A stretch of 64,000 nucleotides of DNA from Paraburkholderia caledonica NBRC 102488 (GCF_000685095.1 NZ_BAYE01000006.1:62001-126000); one strand, 5' to 3'. Counted from the stretch's first letter, positions 19,559 through 29,292 are shown. Made by a program: numbers and translations. The notes: generated by a model from the sequence alone, not told the origin.

Positions 19559-21028
19559 TCATTTCCCCGACGTTTTCACATGCACGCCCGCTCGATGCGA
19601 CGGCGCAAGGAGCCGCAATCCGCTCGCCAGACTCGCCGCGCCCGCGAAGAAGGCGCCGGCGCCGAGCGCGAGCGTCGGCCCGTGACGGCCCGCGATCCCG
19701 AAGCTCAACGCGACCAGCGCCGCGCCCGTAGTCTGGCCGAGCAGCCGCGCCGTCGCGACGATGCCGCTTGCTCCGCCGCTGCGCTCGGGCGGCGCACTCG
19801 CCATCAGCGCTTTCAGATTCGGCGATTGGAAGAAGCCGAAACCCGCGCCGCAAATCGCCATCCGGATGCCGATGTCGAGCACGTGCGGATGCACCGGCAA
19901 TAGCGCAAGCGAGGCCATTCCCGCCGCCATCACCGCGAGCCCGACGGCGCCGAGCAGGCCGGGCGGATAGCGATCGGATAAGCTGCCCGCGAGCGGCGCC
20001 GCCAACGCGACGACGACCGGCCACGGCGTCATCAGAAAGCCGGTTTCAACCTGGCTGCGGTGCAGTACATCTTCGAAATAGAAGGGCAGCGAGACGAACG
20101 CCAAGCCTTGCGCGGCGAACGAGCACACGGCGGTCACTGCCGACAGCGCGAACACGGGCCGCTTGAAAAGATCGACCGGCAGCATGGGCGCCGGGTGCCC
20201 GGCTTCACGGCGAATCAGAAGCAGGCCGAAAATCACCGCGACGGCAGCGGCGCTCAGCACGAGTTGCGTCGATGCGCGCTGGGCCGCTTCGCCCAGCGCA
20301 AAGATCAGTGCGGCGAACGTCACCACGTTCAGCAGCGCGGCGAGCGGATCGAAGTTGTGCGCGCCGCGCTCCGTGTGCGGCAGCGCAGGCCATGCGAAAG
20401 CCAGCGCCAGCACGCCGAGCGGCACATTGACGGCGAACAGCCACGGCCAGGAAGCGACCGAGAGGATCAGCGACGCGACCGTGGGGCCCACCGCAAACGA
20501 CACGCCGACGATCAGCGCGTTCATGCCGAGCCCGCGTCCGAGCCGGTGCGGCGGATACAGGAAGCGGATCAGCGCGGTATTGACGCTCATGATCGCGCTC
20601 GCACCAAGGCCTTGCAGCACGCGTGCGCCCGCAAGCATCGGCAGGGTCGGCGCCATCGAGCAGGCGAGCGACGCGATGGTAAACAGCGCAATGCCGCCGA
20701 TATAGATCCGCCGATGCCCAATGATGTCGCCGAGCGCGGCAAGCGGCAGCAGCGTCGCGACCATTGCGAGCTGATAAGCGTTGATGATCCACACCGACGC
20801 AGCGGGCGCCGCGTGCAGATCGGCCGCGATGGCGGGCAGTGCCGTGTTGGCGATTGCCGTGTCGAGTGTCGCGAGCGCGACGGCAAGCATGATCGCCGCC
20901 ATCGCACGGCGGTTGGCGGCGGACATTGGAGCATCCGCGGGAAAGGGCGGCGCGGACGCCGCGCTCAGCTTGTCGGACAAGGCGTGGCTCGTCAGGTGTG
21001 CGTGTCGACGCGGCAGGAATCTGGACAT
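19559..21028 (-). CDS. MFS drug/solute exporter, DHA2 (EmrB/QacA) type
   Basis: A major-facilitator protein of about 489 residues with 14 predicted membrane helices. Helix 1 holds LATLDTAIANTALPAI, the DHA2 signature. GDIIGHRRIYIGG is the cytoplasmic loop motif A, and GPTVASLILSVASWPWLFAVN matches motif C of antiporters. Substrate is unknown. The start is unsure: ATG at 21028 or ATG at 20926, neither with a good ribosome site; the shorter form begins MSAANRRAM eight residues before helix 1. It is divergent from glgP, with a palindrome (21076-21091) upstream. Confidence 0.85.
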   Translation of the reverse strand: MSRFLPRRHAHLTSHALSDKLSAASAPPFPADAPMSAANRRAMAAIMLAVALATLDTAIANTALPAIAADLHAAPAASVWIINAYQLAMVATLLPLAALGDIIGHRRIYIGGIALFTIASLACSMAPTLPMLAGARVLQGLGASAIMSVNTALIRFLYPPHRLGRGLGMNALIVGVSFAVGPTVASLILSVASWPWLFAVNVPLGVLALAFAWPALPHTERGAHNFDPLAALLNVVTFAALIFALGEAAQRASTQLVLSAAAVAVIFGLLLIRREAGHPAPMLPVDLFKRPVFALSAVTAVCSFAAQGLAFVSLPFYFEDVLHRSQVETGFLMTPWPVVVALAAPLAGSLSDRYPPGLLGAVGLAVMAAGMASLALLPVHPHVLDIGIRMAICGAGFGFFQSPNLKALMASAPPERSGGASGIVATARLLGQTTGAALVALSFGIAGRHGPTLALGAGAFFAGAASLASGLRLLAPSHRAGVHVKTSGK

Positions 21029-21692
21029 GCGGCGCGCGAGTGGCAGGGTTGTGCATAACGCAAGGCGCGGGCTTGTTGGGCGAACGCCCAAGGCCGCCGC
21101 GCGGCGAATGGAGCGATTGTTACAGAGGCCGGGAAATCCTGCAGCGCGCGCGTGCGCTGTAAGGTGTATGAAAAACGAATGTGTATGCAACTAACTGTCA
21201 GCCCCGCGACGCGCGTTCGAGTTGAGGTGCGCCGTCGCCGGTTATGCGCGGCACCGCTCGCCGTCACACGCTTGATACTCCCGTCGTCAGCATCAGCCAG
21301 GTGAAGCTTGAGACTCAATCGTTTCTTTGGCCGTCCGAACGTTACGAGCCAAAAAAATAATTGCTTCTGTCACGTGATTTGCGTCGCATCCTGTCACGCT
21401 TGCGGCGAACGCCTTCACACTTTGGCATCACTGCTCCGACCAACCGGATGCACGCGTGCAGTGCCCGTTCACGCGCGCCTTGCACCGTGCGCGTGCGCAA
21501 AAGTGGCCGGCTCTGTACGTGGCCGCGCAGACAGGCGGGCATGGCATGTGCGTGACCAGCACCCGCGCTCGCCGGCATCCGGGAGTCGTAAAATGTCCTA
21601 CTCTGATTCTTAACCCGCCTGACCGGCACGCGCCTCCCGTCCGTCATCTGTGCGGTTCGCGCATGTCGCAGCGTTTTTTCCCGGAGGCTTCG
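21029..21692. other. Long divergent intergenic region, MFS/glgP
   Basis: These 664 bases separate divergent starts. I see no coding sequence or RNA gene. The only clear structure is the palindrome at 21076-21091. An A-run (AAAAAAATAA) sits near 21350. Confidence 0.5.
21076..21091. promoter_or_regulatory. Palindrome TTGGGCGaaCGCCCAA upstream of the MFS gene
   Basis: Perfect 7-bp arms with a two-base centre, 48-63 bp upstream of the longer MFS start. Size and place suit a dimeric repressor operator. No TetR or MarR gene lies beside it in this window. Confidence 0.4.
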
Positions 21693-24146
21693 ATGACAGC
21701 CGTCGATCTGGAATTCGACCAGCTCAACAGTACCGTCGACGCGCTACGGCGCTCAATTTCCAATCGCATGATGTACGGCGTCGGCAAGGACGCCGTCACC
21801 GCGCATCCGCATGACTGGCTGCACGCCGCGGCGCTTGCCGTGCGCGACCGGCTCGTCGCACGCTGGATGAAAACCACCCGCCTGCAATACGAGCAGGACG
21901 TGAAGCGCGTTTACTATCTGTCGATGGAGTTCCTGATCGGCCGGACCTTTACCAACGCGTTGCTCGCGCTGGGCATTCACGATCAGATGAAGGAGGCGTT
22001 GGCGAGCCTCGGGGTCGACATGGACGCGCTCATCGACATAGAGCCCGACGCCGCGCTCGGCAATGGCGGTCTCGGCCGGCTCGCCGCATGTTTTCTCGAT
22101 TCGATGGCGACGCTCGGCATTCCAGGCTTCGGCTACGGCATCCGTTATGAATACGGCATGTTCCGTCAGGAGATCGTCAACGGCGAGCAGGTCGAGGCGC
22201 CCGACTACTGGCTGCGCGCGGGCAACCCGTGGGAGTTTCCGCGGCCCGAGATCAAGTACACCGTGCATTTCGGCGGCCGCACCGTGCAGCGCGGCGATCA
22301 GGTCGAATGGATCGACACCGAGCATGTGAACGCAACCGCATACGACACGGTGATTCCCGGCTACGCGACCGACGCGACCAACACGCTGAGGCTGTGGTCC
22401 GCGCGTGCCACAGACGAACTGGACCTCGGCGCGTTCAACCGCGGCGACTACCGCAATGCGGTGGACACGAAGAATATGTCGGAGAACGTGTCGCGCCTTC
22501 TCTATCCGGACGACTCGACGCCGGCCGGTCGCGAGCTGCGGCTGCGTCAGGAGTACTTCTTCGTCTCGGCGACCATGCAGGATCTGATCCGCCGCTATCA
22601 GCGCACGCACAGCACGTTCGGGCGCTTCTCCGAAAAGGTCGCGGTGCATCTGAACGACACGCACCCCGTGTTGGCGATTCCAGAACTCATGCGATTGCTC
22701 GTGGACGTGCATCACCTGCCGTGGGACAAGGCGTGGAAACACGTCACGCAGATTTTCTCGTACACGAACCACACGCTGATGCCCGAAGCGCTCGAAACGT
22801 GGGACGTCGAGATGCTGTCGAGGCTGCTGCCGCGGCATCTCGAGATCATCTTCGAGATCAATGCCGGCTTTCTGAAGCATGTGAGCGAGCATTCGGGCCA
22901 TGACGCCGAAATGATCCGCCGTATTTCTCTGGTCGACGAATACGGTCAGCGGCGCGTGCGCATGGCGTATCTGGCGATTGTCGCGAGCCACAAGGTGAAC
23001 GGCGTGTCGAAGCTGCATTCGCAGCTCATGACGCGCGACATCTTCGCCGACTTCGCGCGCATTTATCCGGACCGCTTTACGAATGTGACCAACGGCATTA
23101 CGCCGCGGCGCTGGCTGTCGCAGGCGAGCCCGTCGCTGTCGTCGCTGATCGATCAGCGAATCGGCACGCATTGGCGCGGCAATCTGTTCGAGCTCGAGCA
23201 GCTGCGCGAGCTACGCAGCGATAGCGGCTTTGTCGAAGCATTCCGTGAAGCGAAGCGGCAGAATAAATTGCGCCTCGTGCAGCGGCTCGCGCATCACACG
23301 AAGTTGCATTTCGATCCCGACGCGCTGTTCGATCTGCAGGTGAAGCGCATTCACGAATACAAGCGGCAGCTGTTGAACGTGCTGCATGTGATCGTGCGCT
23401 ATAACCAGATTCGCGCGAATCCGGAGCACGACTGGGTACCGCGTGTCGTGATGTTCGCCGGCAAGGCGGCATCCGCTTACCGGATGGCGAAGACGATCAT
23501 CAAACTGATCGGCGACGTGAGTCAGAAGGTCAATCACGATCCGCTGATCGGCGACCGCCTGAAAGTAGTGTTCGTGCCTAACTACGGCGTGAGCGTGGCT
23601 GAACTGATCATTCCCGCCGCCGACCTGTCCGAACAGATTTCGATGGCAGGCACTGAAGCGTCGGGCACCGGCAATATGAAGCTCGCGCTCAACGGTGCGT
23701 TGACGATTGGCACGATGGACGGCGCGAACATCGAAATCTGCGACGCCGTGGGCCGCGAGAACATCTTCATCTTCGGTCACACGGCAGACGAAGTGGACGA
23801 CCTGCGCGCAAGCGGTTACCGGCCGCGGCAAGTGTACGAGGAGAACGCCGAACTGCGCATGGCCCTCGACCAGATCCGCAGCGGTTATTTCTCGCCGGAC
23901 GATCCGTTGCGCTTCTCGGATATTTTCCACACGCTGGTCGACTGGGGCGATCACTACATGGTGCTTGCCGATTTCGCCGCGTTTGCGAAGGCGCAGAGTG
24001 AAGTGGACGCGCGTTTCGTCGACAAGCGCGCGTGGACTGAGAGCGCGATCGAGAACGTGGCGGGCATGGGGCAGTTTTCGTCGGATCGAACGATCAGCGA
24101 ATACGCACGCGAGATCTGGCGCGTCGATCCGCTCAATCTGGGCTGA
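21693..24146 (+). CDS. glgP: Glycogen/maltodextrin phosphorylase
   Basis: An 817-residue alpha-glucan phosphorylase that releases glucose 1-phosphate from the non-reducing ends of glycogen. VYYLSMEFLIGRTF and the segment DAALGNGGLGRLAACFLDS are near the N-terminus. The PLP-binding site EASGTGNMKLALNGALT is near residue 670, followed by GTMDGANIEI. Length matches the family. The ATG at 21693 follows GGAGG by five bases; the longer open frame upstream is rejected. It is monocistronic with a strong terminator. Confidence 0.97.
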   Translation: MTAVDLEFDQLNSTVDALRRSISNRMMYGVGKDAVTAHPHDWLHAAALAVRDRLVARWMKTTRLQYEQDVKRVYYLSMEFLIGRTFTNALLALGIHDQMKEALASLGVDMDALIDIEPDAALGNGGLGRLAACFLDSMATLGIPGFGYGIRYEYGMFRQEIVNGEQVEAPDYWLRAGNPWEFPRPEIKYTVHFGGRTVQRGDQVEWIDTEHVNATAYDTVIPGYATDATNTLRLWSARATDELDLGAFNRGDYRNAVDTKNMSENVSRLLYPDDSTPAGRELRLRQEYFFVSATMQDLIRRYQRTHSTFGRFSEKVAVHLNDTHPVLAIPELMRLLVDVHHLPWDKAWKHVTQIFSYTNHTLMPEALETWDVEMLSRLLPRHLEIIFEINAGFLKHVSEHSGHDAEMIRRISLVDEYGQRRVRMAYLAIVASHKVNGVSKLHSQLMTRDIFADFARIYPDRFTNVTNGITPRRWLSQASPSLSSLIDQRIGTHWRGNLFELEQLRELRSDSGFVEAFREAKRQNKLRLVQRLAHHTKLHFDPDALFDLQVKRIHEYKRQLLNVLHVIVRYNQIRANPEHDWVPRVVMFAGKAASAYRMAKTIIKLIGDVSQKVNHDPLIGDRLKVVFVPNYGVSVAELIIPAADLSEQISMAGTEASGTGNMKLALNGALTIGTMDGANIEICDAVGRENIFIFGHTADEVDDLRASGYRPRQVYEENAELRMALDQIRSGYFSPDDPLRFSDIFHTLVDWGDHYMVLADFAAFAKAQSEVDARFVDKRAWTESAIENVAGMGQFSSDRTISEYAREIWRVDPLNLG

Positions 24147-24198
24147 GCTTTTGCGTTGCTCCGCTGCGAATGGCGTGACTTTCCGCAGCGGCGAGAAG

Positions 24199-24235
24199 AA
24201 AGGCCGCGCGTGTGCTGAACGACGCGCGGCCTTTT
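24199..24235. terminator. Bidirectional intrinsic terminator after glgP
   Basis: Thirteen-bp arms (24199-24211 and 24222-24234) with a ten-base loop, ending in TTTT on the plus strand and preceded by an A-rich run that serves the convergent lipoprotein gene. Confidence 0.88.
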
Positions 24236-24250
24236 CTTGTTGAGGCTTTG

Positions 24251-25342
24251 TTACGGTGTGAGGTTTTCGACCGCCCGATTCGCGTAGAGACCCAACTGGG
24301 CGCGCGGAAAATCGAACAGCACGTCGATATTCTGCATGCCCATCAGACCGATCACGATGCGGTTCTCGCCGGGCTGCGCCTTGACGATGGTCACTTGCGC
24401 GTCTTCGTAGCGGTGCGCCCAGTTACCCGAGCCGACCGCTGTGTTGTAGTTGCCCTGTATCAGCACTTTGCCCACGCTGTCGTCGCCGGTCCAGTTCGGC
24501 GCGGTATCCGTCTCGATGCGGATCATGCTGGTGGTGGCCGTGGCGAACACGAGCGGCGCGCAGAACGTCATCTTGTCGCCGACATTGATGCAGCCTCGCG
24601 GCCATTGCATCGTGCCGTCGTTCGTTACGGTCATCGGCACGATCGTGAAGTCCTTCGTGATTGCGCTCGACGGGCTCAATAGCAGATATGGCTTTGCGAA
24701 GTTCGAGTGCACGAGATACCGCTCGCCAATGTGGCCGGCCAATGCGCGCAGCGGCTGTGTGCAACAGGCGTCGCCAGGTTGCGCGGCGCCCACGCCGAAA
24801 AGCCCCGAGAAGGCCCAGCCGAATTCGCCGCTGTAGCCGTCCATCGCAACGCAATGCCTCGAGGTGGCCTGGCAACTGACGGTGTCGACCGCTTGCGCGC
24901 CGATCTGTACGGCCTTCGATCCTGCGACGCTCAGCGGCAACTTCACGGCCGCGCCGGAAACCTGCGCGCCGTTCGCGAGCAGCAGCGTGCTGGCTGGCGC
25001 GGCGCTCGCATAGTCGGAACGTGGCAGCACCGACTTCAATACACGAACCCCTTGCGTGCCCGTATCGAGCGCGACGTAGACGGGTTTTCCGTCCAGTTCG
25101 ACCGGCAGGCCGAGGCGAGCGTGATCCTGGTCGGCGCGTTCCACATGGAGAGGAATCAGCACGCCGTCTTTGCCGCCGTTGATCAGCGAAACAGCGGGAG
25201 CCGGCGGTGTGGGCGTCGGGAAAGTGACCGAGCAGCCGCTCAACGCCGACAACACGCCGGCGGCCACCAGCGCGGCAGCGGTGAAATGGGAAAAGTGACG
25301 GTGCAGGTGCCGGCACGCGGCATCGACAATAAGCAGGGACAT
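24251..25342 (-). CDS. Lipoprotein with pepsin/retropepsin-like fold (DUF3443-like)
   Basis: A protein of about 363 residues. The hydrophobic signal ends in lipobox ALSGC, so it is an envelope lipoprotein. LPVELDGKPVYVALDTGTQG resembles the active-site Asp-Thr-Gly of aspartic proteases, and the end NIDVLFDFPRAQLGLYA is typical of pepsin-fold proteins. Burkholderia DUF3443 proteins share this layout, but I cannot confirm membership. Six cysteines in the middle (for example CQATSRHC and CC) may form disulfides. The exact start is unsure (ATG 25342 or GTG 25363). Confidence 0.7.
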   Translation of the reverse strand: MSLLIVDAACRHLHRHFSHFTAAALVAAGVLSALSGCSVTFPTPTPPAPAVSLINGGKDGVLIPLHVERADQDHARLGLPVELDGKPVYVALDTGTQGVRVLKSVLPRSDYASAAPASTLLLANGAQVSGAAVKLPLSVAGSKAVQIGAQAVDTVSCQATSRHCVAMDGYSGEFGWAFSGLFGVGAAQPGDACCTQPLRALAGHIGERYLVHSNFAKPYLLLSPSSAITKDFTIVPMTVTNDGTMQWPRGCINVGDKMTFCAPLVFATATTSMIRIETDTAPNWTGDDSVGKVLIQGNYNTAVGSGNWAHRYEDAQVTIVKAQPGENRIVIGLMGMQNIDVLFDFPRAQLGLYANRAVENLTP

Positions 25343-25723
25343 GGAGCACGCTCGCAAAAGCACGGTCCCTGGCGAAGGCGATGCATACGACCGCTTTGCG
25401 GAAAGAGATGCACCGGCGAAGGCGCCAGCAAAGCCACCGGCTCTTACTGGTTACTAGCAGTGCGAGCCGAGTGCCCCGATGCCGCGGCAGATGCGGCACA
25501 TGCGGCACATGCGGCATCGCGAGGCCTGCGCCAGGGAACGCGCGATAACAGAAGCGGCGACTCTACCTGCGCACCGGCGCGCACTTGCAAAGATGTGTGA
25601 AAACCTGGACCGTGACGCGACGCGCAGCAGCGGGGTCTCTTTGCTTCGATGGATATACCGCGGTGCGAGCATTGCCGGCGGCGGTTGCATGAGCCCGCGG
25701 GCGCGGGCCCCGCTTTGACTTGC
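25343..25723. other. Intergenic region with 9-bp repeats
   Basis: No coding sequence is supported here. It holds three tandem copies of ATGCGGCAC (25491-25517, last base of the third copy changed) and a GC-rich inverted repeat around 25695-25715 just after the end of the DUF6232 gene. Confidence 0.5.
25491..25517 (+). repeat. 9-bp tandem repeat ATGCGGCAC, three copies
   Basis: Two identical copies and a third ending in T, about 150 bp upstream of the pepsin-like lipoprotein start. No coding role is seen. Confidence 0.8.
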
Positions 25724-26119
25724 TCAGGCTTTCTGCGCAGCAGAAGCGGCTGTGCTTTTAGCTTCGTTCACGGCCGCGCCGACGCGCTCGACGAACTCGC
25801 GATCGACGCTCGAAAGCGCCTCGCGTTCGCCATTGGCCGTTTGCACCATCAGACGATGCGTGATGTCCTGCGTCACCCAGGTGAGCCAGCCGACAACCAC
25901 CAGCATCACGCCGCACACGATGCCCACCGGCGCGTGCAGTACGCCGCCAACAATCCCGCCGACGAGCCCCAGCAGCGAAATGGTGACGGGCAATACCTTG
26001 TTCTTCTCCACGGTGACGACCTGCACGCTGACGATGTCGCGCAGCGGAAAGACCTGGCCAGCGGATGAGAGCGCGTTGCGCGTGACAGACACGCCGCGAT
26101 CGTTGAATGGGTTTTCCAT
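25724..26119 (-). CDS. DUF6232 family membrane protein
   Basis: A 131-residue protein. The N-terminus MENPFNDRGVSVTRNALSS and then FPLRDIVSVQVV match the DUF6232 pattern. Two adjacent membrane helices follow (ISLLGLVGGIVGGVL and GIVCGVMLVVVGWLTWV, about 50-90), then a cytoplasmic helix ending in Ala/Lys. Function is unknown. The ATG at 26119 is preferred to the one 15 bases earlier because it gives the family N-terminus; neither has a strong ribosome site. It is downstream of a LysR gene on the same strand with a 94-bp gap. Confidence 0.75.
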   Translation of the reverse strand: MENPFNDRGVSVTRNALSSAGQVFPLRDIVSVQVVTVEKNKVLPVTISLLGLVGGIVGGVLHAPVGIVCGVMLVVVGWLTWVTQDITHRLMVQTANGEREALSSVDREFVERVGAAVNEAKSTAASAAQKA

Positions 26120-26213
26120 CGAGATTGAATGCAAGCTGTTGCAAAGGGCGCAGGGTACCAGACTTCAAAGTTCCAACGGAACTCGGTTCTTCCATTGCCC
26201 GGCAGCGGATCGC

Positions 26214-27131
26214 CTAGCGGGTCGCGGCGGACCTGTCCCGAAACAGCTGTGCTTCTTCGCAAAGCCATTTCGTGAAAAGGCGAAGTCCTTTCTTAGGGCG
26301 CGCCGACGCCATTTGCACGAGGCGATAAGAGAACCCCGGCAGCGACGGGCCTTCGATCCGGCGCAGGCGCCCGGTGCGCAGTTCTTCGTCGACCAACACG
26401 CTGCTGCACATCAACGGACCAAGGCCACATTCCGCCGCGTAGAGCGCGAGCATTTCGTCGCTGTACCAGGAAATGCGCGACTCCACAGTCTGATCGTGTT
26501 CGACGAGCGCAAGCCACGCGGACCAGTCCGGGGCATTCAGCGCGCCGTTTTCCCACCTGTACGCGAGAAACGGAAGTTTGCGGAAGTCCTTGATGACCGG
26601 CGGACGATCTGCGGGGCAAATGTCGCGATCGGCGACCGCGATATAGCAGTCCTCCAGGATGACGGAAGTCTGCTCTTCGGCGCCGACGGGACCATAGCGG
26701 ATCGCCAGGTCAATATCGTCCGCGCGCAGATCGACGGACTTCTCGGAGCCATGGATATGCACCATGACGTCCGGGTGAATCGCATTGAACCGCGCCAGCC
26801 TGGGCATCAGCCAGCGCTGCGCGAATGCACGGGTGGCCGAGATCCGGATCGAATCTTCGTCGATGCGGGAATTGACAGCCTCGAACGCCTGAGCGATCTG
26901 GTCGAAGCCGTCTCTCACCAGCGGATAGATCGTCTTGCCCACCGGCGTAAGCGTGACCGCACCGCCCGTTCTCTCGAACAGTTTGTGGCCGATGCGCGCC
27001 TCCAGTTGCCGGATCTGGTGGCTCACCGCCGTAATAGTCACGGACAGCTCAGCGGCGGCCTCGGTAAAGCTCTGATGCCGGGCGGCGGCCTCGAATGCCC
27101 GAATCGAATTGAGCGGCGGCAACTTGCGCAT
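26214..27131 (-). CDS. LysR-type regulator (GcvA-like)
   Basis: A 305-residue LysR-family regulator. The winged helix-turn-helix (NSIRAFEAAARHQSFTEAAA, about 8-27, then HQIRQLEARIG) is at the N-terminus and a periplasmic-binding-protein-like effector domain follows. MRKLPPLNSIRAFEAAARH is the GcvA subgroup signature. The gene lies directly after the azoreductase gene on the same strand with a 142-bp gap, so it is not divergent from a neighbour in the usual LysR manner. Its target is unknown. Confidence 0.9.
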   Translation of the reverse strand: MRKLPPLNSIRAFEAAARHQSFTEAAAELSVTITAVSHQIRQLEARIGHKLFERTGGAVTLTPVGKTIYPLVRDGFDQIAQAFEAVNSRIDEDSIRISATRAFAQRWLMPRLARFNAIHPDVMVHIHGSEKSVDLRADDIDLAIRYGPVGAEEQTSVILEDCYIAVADRDICPADRPPVIKDFRKLPFLAYRWENGALNAPDWSAWLALVEHDQTVESRISWYSDEMLALYAAECGLGPLMCSSVLVDEELRTGRLRRIEGPSLPGFSYRLVQMASARPKKGLRLFTKWLCEEAQLFRDRSAATR

Positions 27132-27273
27132 GGCGAGATACCTTCATGCGAAGGCGGGCCGGTTACGGTGAATGCATTCTACCGAAAGCAACCGTGCGCC
27201 CTTGTGACTCGTCGCGGCGCTTTCGTCCAGAAACGTCTGTTGCGCCATGGATAGTGCGGGTGTGAGCAATCAA

Positions 27274-27933
27274 TCACCCGTTGACGCTGTGACATCTTGC
27301 GAGTCGGCCGACCAGTACCGGTACCGCAGCGAAAGCATCCGCGACCGATGCTTCGTGTCGCGCGTCGCCGAACTCCTGGTAGCTGATGCTGATTGCGTGA
27401 CTTTCTTCGACGCCAAGATAATTCGCGCAGGTCAGGATGTGTGTTTCGAGGTGATTCATTTTTTCGCGCACGCCGCCCGGGCCGAATCCGAATTCACCAT
27501 GCGAACTCAGAATGACGAGCTTTTTGCCGCGCATAACTGGCTCAAGCGGAAAGTCTCCGCGTGCAAGATCGAACGTGAACGTCTTGCCGATTCGAATGAC
27601 CATGTCGAACCATGAGTTCAATGCCGCTGGCATTCCATAGTTATACATCGGCGTGCCGATCACGATCAGATCCGCGCGGTCGAGTTCGTCGATCAGTTCG
27701 TCGGACAGCCGCAATGCTTCGCGCTGCTCCGGCGTGAGGTTCTCCGCAGGCGTGAAAACGGCAGCGATCCAATCCTCGGAAATGGCCGGCGGCGGATTGG
27801 CTCCCACGTCGCGGGTAATGATCCGAGTTGCGGGTTGGATTTCCTGCCATGCGTCGATGAAGGCGCCCGACAGCTTGCGGCTGAGCGAACGGCTACTGCG
27901 CGCGCTGGCGGTGATGTGAAGGAGAGTAGTCAT
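27274..27933 (-). CDS. azoR: FMN-dependent NADH-azoreductase
   Basis: A 219-residue flavodoxin-fold enzyme of the AzoR/AcpD family, which reduces quinones and azo compounds with NAD(P)H. The FMN-phosphate loop is ITASARSSRSLSRKL near the start, PMYNYGMPAALNSWFD (about 97-112) is the family core, and SSHGEFGFGPGG follows. The ATG at 27933 has AAGGAA nine bases upstream; the open frame runs 111 bases further but without support. It precedes a GcvA-like LysR gene on the same strand. Confidence 0.92.
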   Translation of the reverse strand: MTTLLHITASARSSRSLSRKLSGAFIDAWQEIQPATRIITRDVGANPPPAISEDWIAAVFTPAENLTPEQREALRLSDELIDELDRADLIVIGTPMYNYGMPAALNSWFDMVIRIGKTFTFDLARGDFPLEPVMRGKKLVILSSHGEFGFGPGGVREKMNHLETHILTCANYLGVEESHAISISYQEFGDARHEASVADAFAAVPVLVGRLARCHSVNG

Positions 27934-28203
27934 CGCGTGTGCGTTCCTTGGCATGATGAGACGAAACAACGGGAACGCCGATTTAGCCACGCGGCAGCGG
28001 TTAGTGAAATTGACGATTTTTTTGTGAGCTTGAGAAAAACTCAACTGCCATGCGGCGGCTGGGTGCCCGATCCTGGCTGCGCACAGAAAAGCGCAGCATA
28101 ATCGGGGGCGAAGGGCGCACGGGCGCGTTGAATGCAGGTGCTTTCACAACGGCTTGGCATGTGCGAGTCCATCGGCGCTTCGCAACGATTCAAAGGTCAG
28201 ATC

Positions 28204-29265
28204 GTGAAATCCGGACAAGGCGCGATATGCGTCGCTCTCATCGCCGCTGCGCTATTCGGCGCCGCCACGCCGTTGGCCAAAGCGTTGCTCGGATCAGTCG
28301 ATCCGTTCATGCTGGCGGGACTGTTTTATCTGGGCAGTGGGGCCGGGCTCGGCCTGGGTATCGCGTGGCGTTTACTGATGTCGCCCGGCTCGCGACCCAG
28401 CTTCGGCCATCGCATCAAGAAAGGCGAGTTGCCTTGGCTTCTTGGGGCAATTGCAATGGGCGGCGTCGCGGGTCCGGCGCTGCTGATGCTAGGGCTAGCG
28501 AGCACGCCGGCGGCCACGAGTTCATTGTTATTGAACCTCGAAGGCGTATTAACCGCTGTAATAGCCTGGGTGATTTTCCGCGAGAATGTCGACGTTCAGG
28601 TCTTCCTCGGCATGGTGGCGATCGTCGCGGGGGGCATGATTCTGTCGTGGCATCCGGGATCGACGCGCATGCCCGTCGGGGCACTGCTGATTGTCGGCGC
28701 GTGTCTGTGCTGGGCCATCGACAACAATCTCACGCGCAAGGTCGCGGCGAACGACGCAATGGTGATCGCGTGCGTCAAGGGCCTCGTGGCCGGTCCGGTG
28801 AATCTCGCGATTGCGATCGCCGCCGGCGCTTCGCTTCCATCTACTGGAACCGTGGCGGCGGCCATGCTGACGGGGCTGGCCGGTTACGGCGTTAGCCTCG
28901 TGTTGTTCGTCGTCGCTCTGCGCCATCTCGGTACGGCGCGTACCGGCGCTTACTTTTCGGTCGCACCGCTGTTCGGCGTAATCCTGTCACTCATCATCTG
29001 GCCTGCGCTGCCCGGTCTGTCTTTCTCGGCCGCCGCGCTTCTGATGACGCTCGGAATCTGGTTGCACGTGCGGGAAAGGCACGAGCATCGACATAGTCAC
29101 GAGCGACTCGAACACACGCACCGGCATCGTCATGACGAACATCATCGTCATGAGCACGACTTTCCTTATTCCGGCGACGAGCCGCATACTCACCCGCACG
29201 TCCATCTGCCGGTCACGCATTCGCATGCGCATTTTCCCGATATTCATCACCGCCACCGCCATTAG
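28204..29265 (+). CDS. EamA/DMT-family transporter with histidine-rich C-terminus
   Basis: About 353 residues with ten predicted membrane helices in two EamA repeats (for example ALIAAALFGAATPLAKALL and GYGVSLVLFVVALRHLGTA). After the last helix comes a cytoplasmic tail of some 65 residues that is nearly one-third histidine (HEHRHSHERLEHTHRHRH, later HPHVHLPVTHSHAH). Such tails bind divalent metals in other transporters, so a metal-linked role is likely but the substrate is not known. The GTG at 28204 has AAGG about eight bases ahead; an earlier start at 28132 or 28159 is possible. Confidence 0.85.
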   Translation: MKSGQGAICVALIAAALFGAATPLAKALLGSVDPFMLAGLFYLGSGAGLGLGIAWRLLMSPGSRPSFGHRIKKGELPWLLGAIAMGGVAGPALLMLGLASTPAATSSLLLNLEGVLTAVIAWVIFRENVDVQVFLGMVAIVAGGMILSWHPGSTRMPVGALLIVGACLCWAIDNNLTRKVAANDAMVIACVKGLVAGPVNLAIAIAAGASLPSTGTVAAAMLTGLAGYGVSLVLFVVALRHLGTARTGAYFSVAPLFGVILSLIIWPALPGLSFSAAALLMTLGIWLHVRERHEHRHSHERLEHTHRHRHDEHHRHEHDFPYSGDEPHTHPHVHLPVTHSHAHFPDIHHRHRH

Positions 29266-29292
29266 CGCCCGGCCACGATAGGCGAGGGGTTG

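Noticed and set aside
25491..25517. Repeats considered as CRISPR
   Set aside because: The units are nine bases, directly adjacent and without spacers, and no cas genes are present.
25752..27254. 500-codon open frame on the plus strand
   Set aside because: It mirrors the DUF6232 and LysR genes, whose families are clear on the minus strand, and its own product is low-complexity Arg/His-rich.
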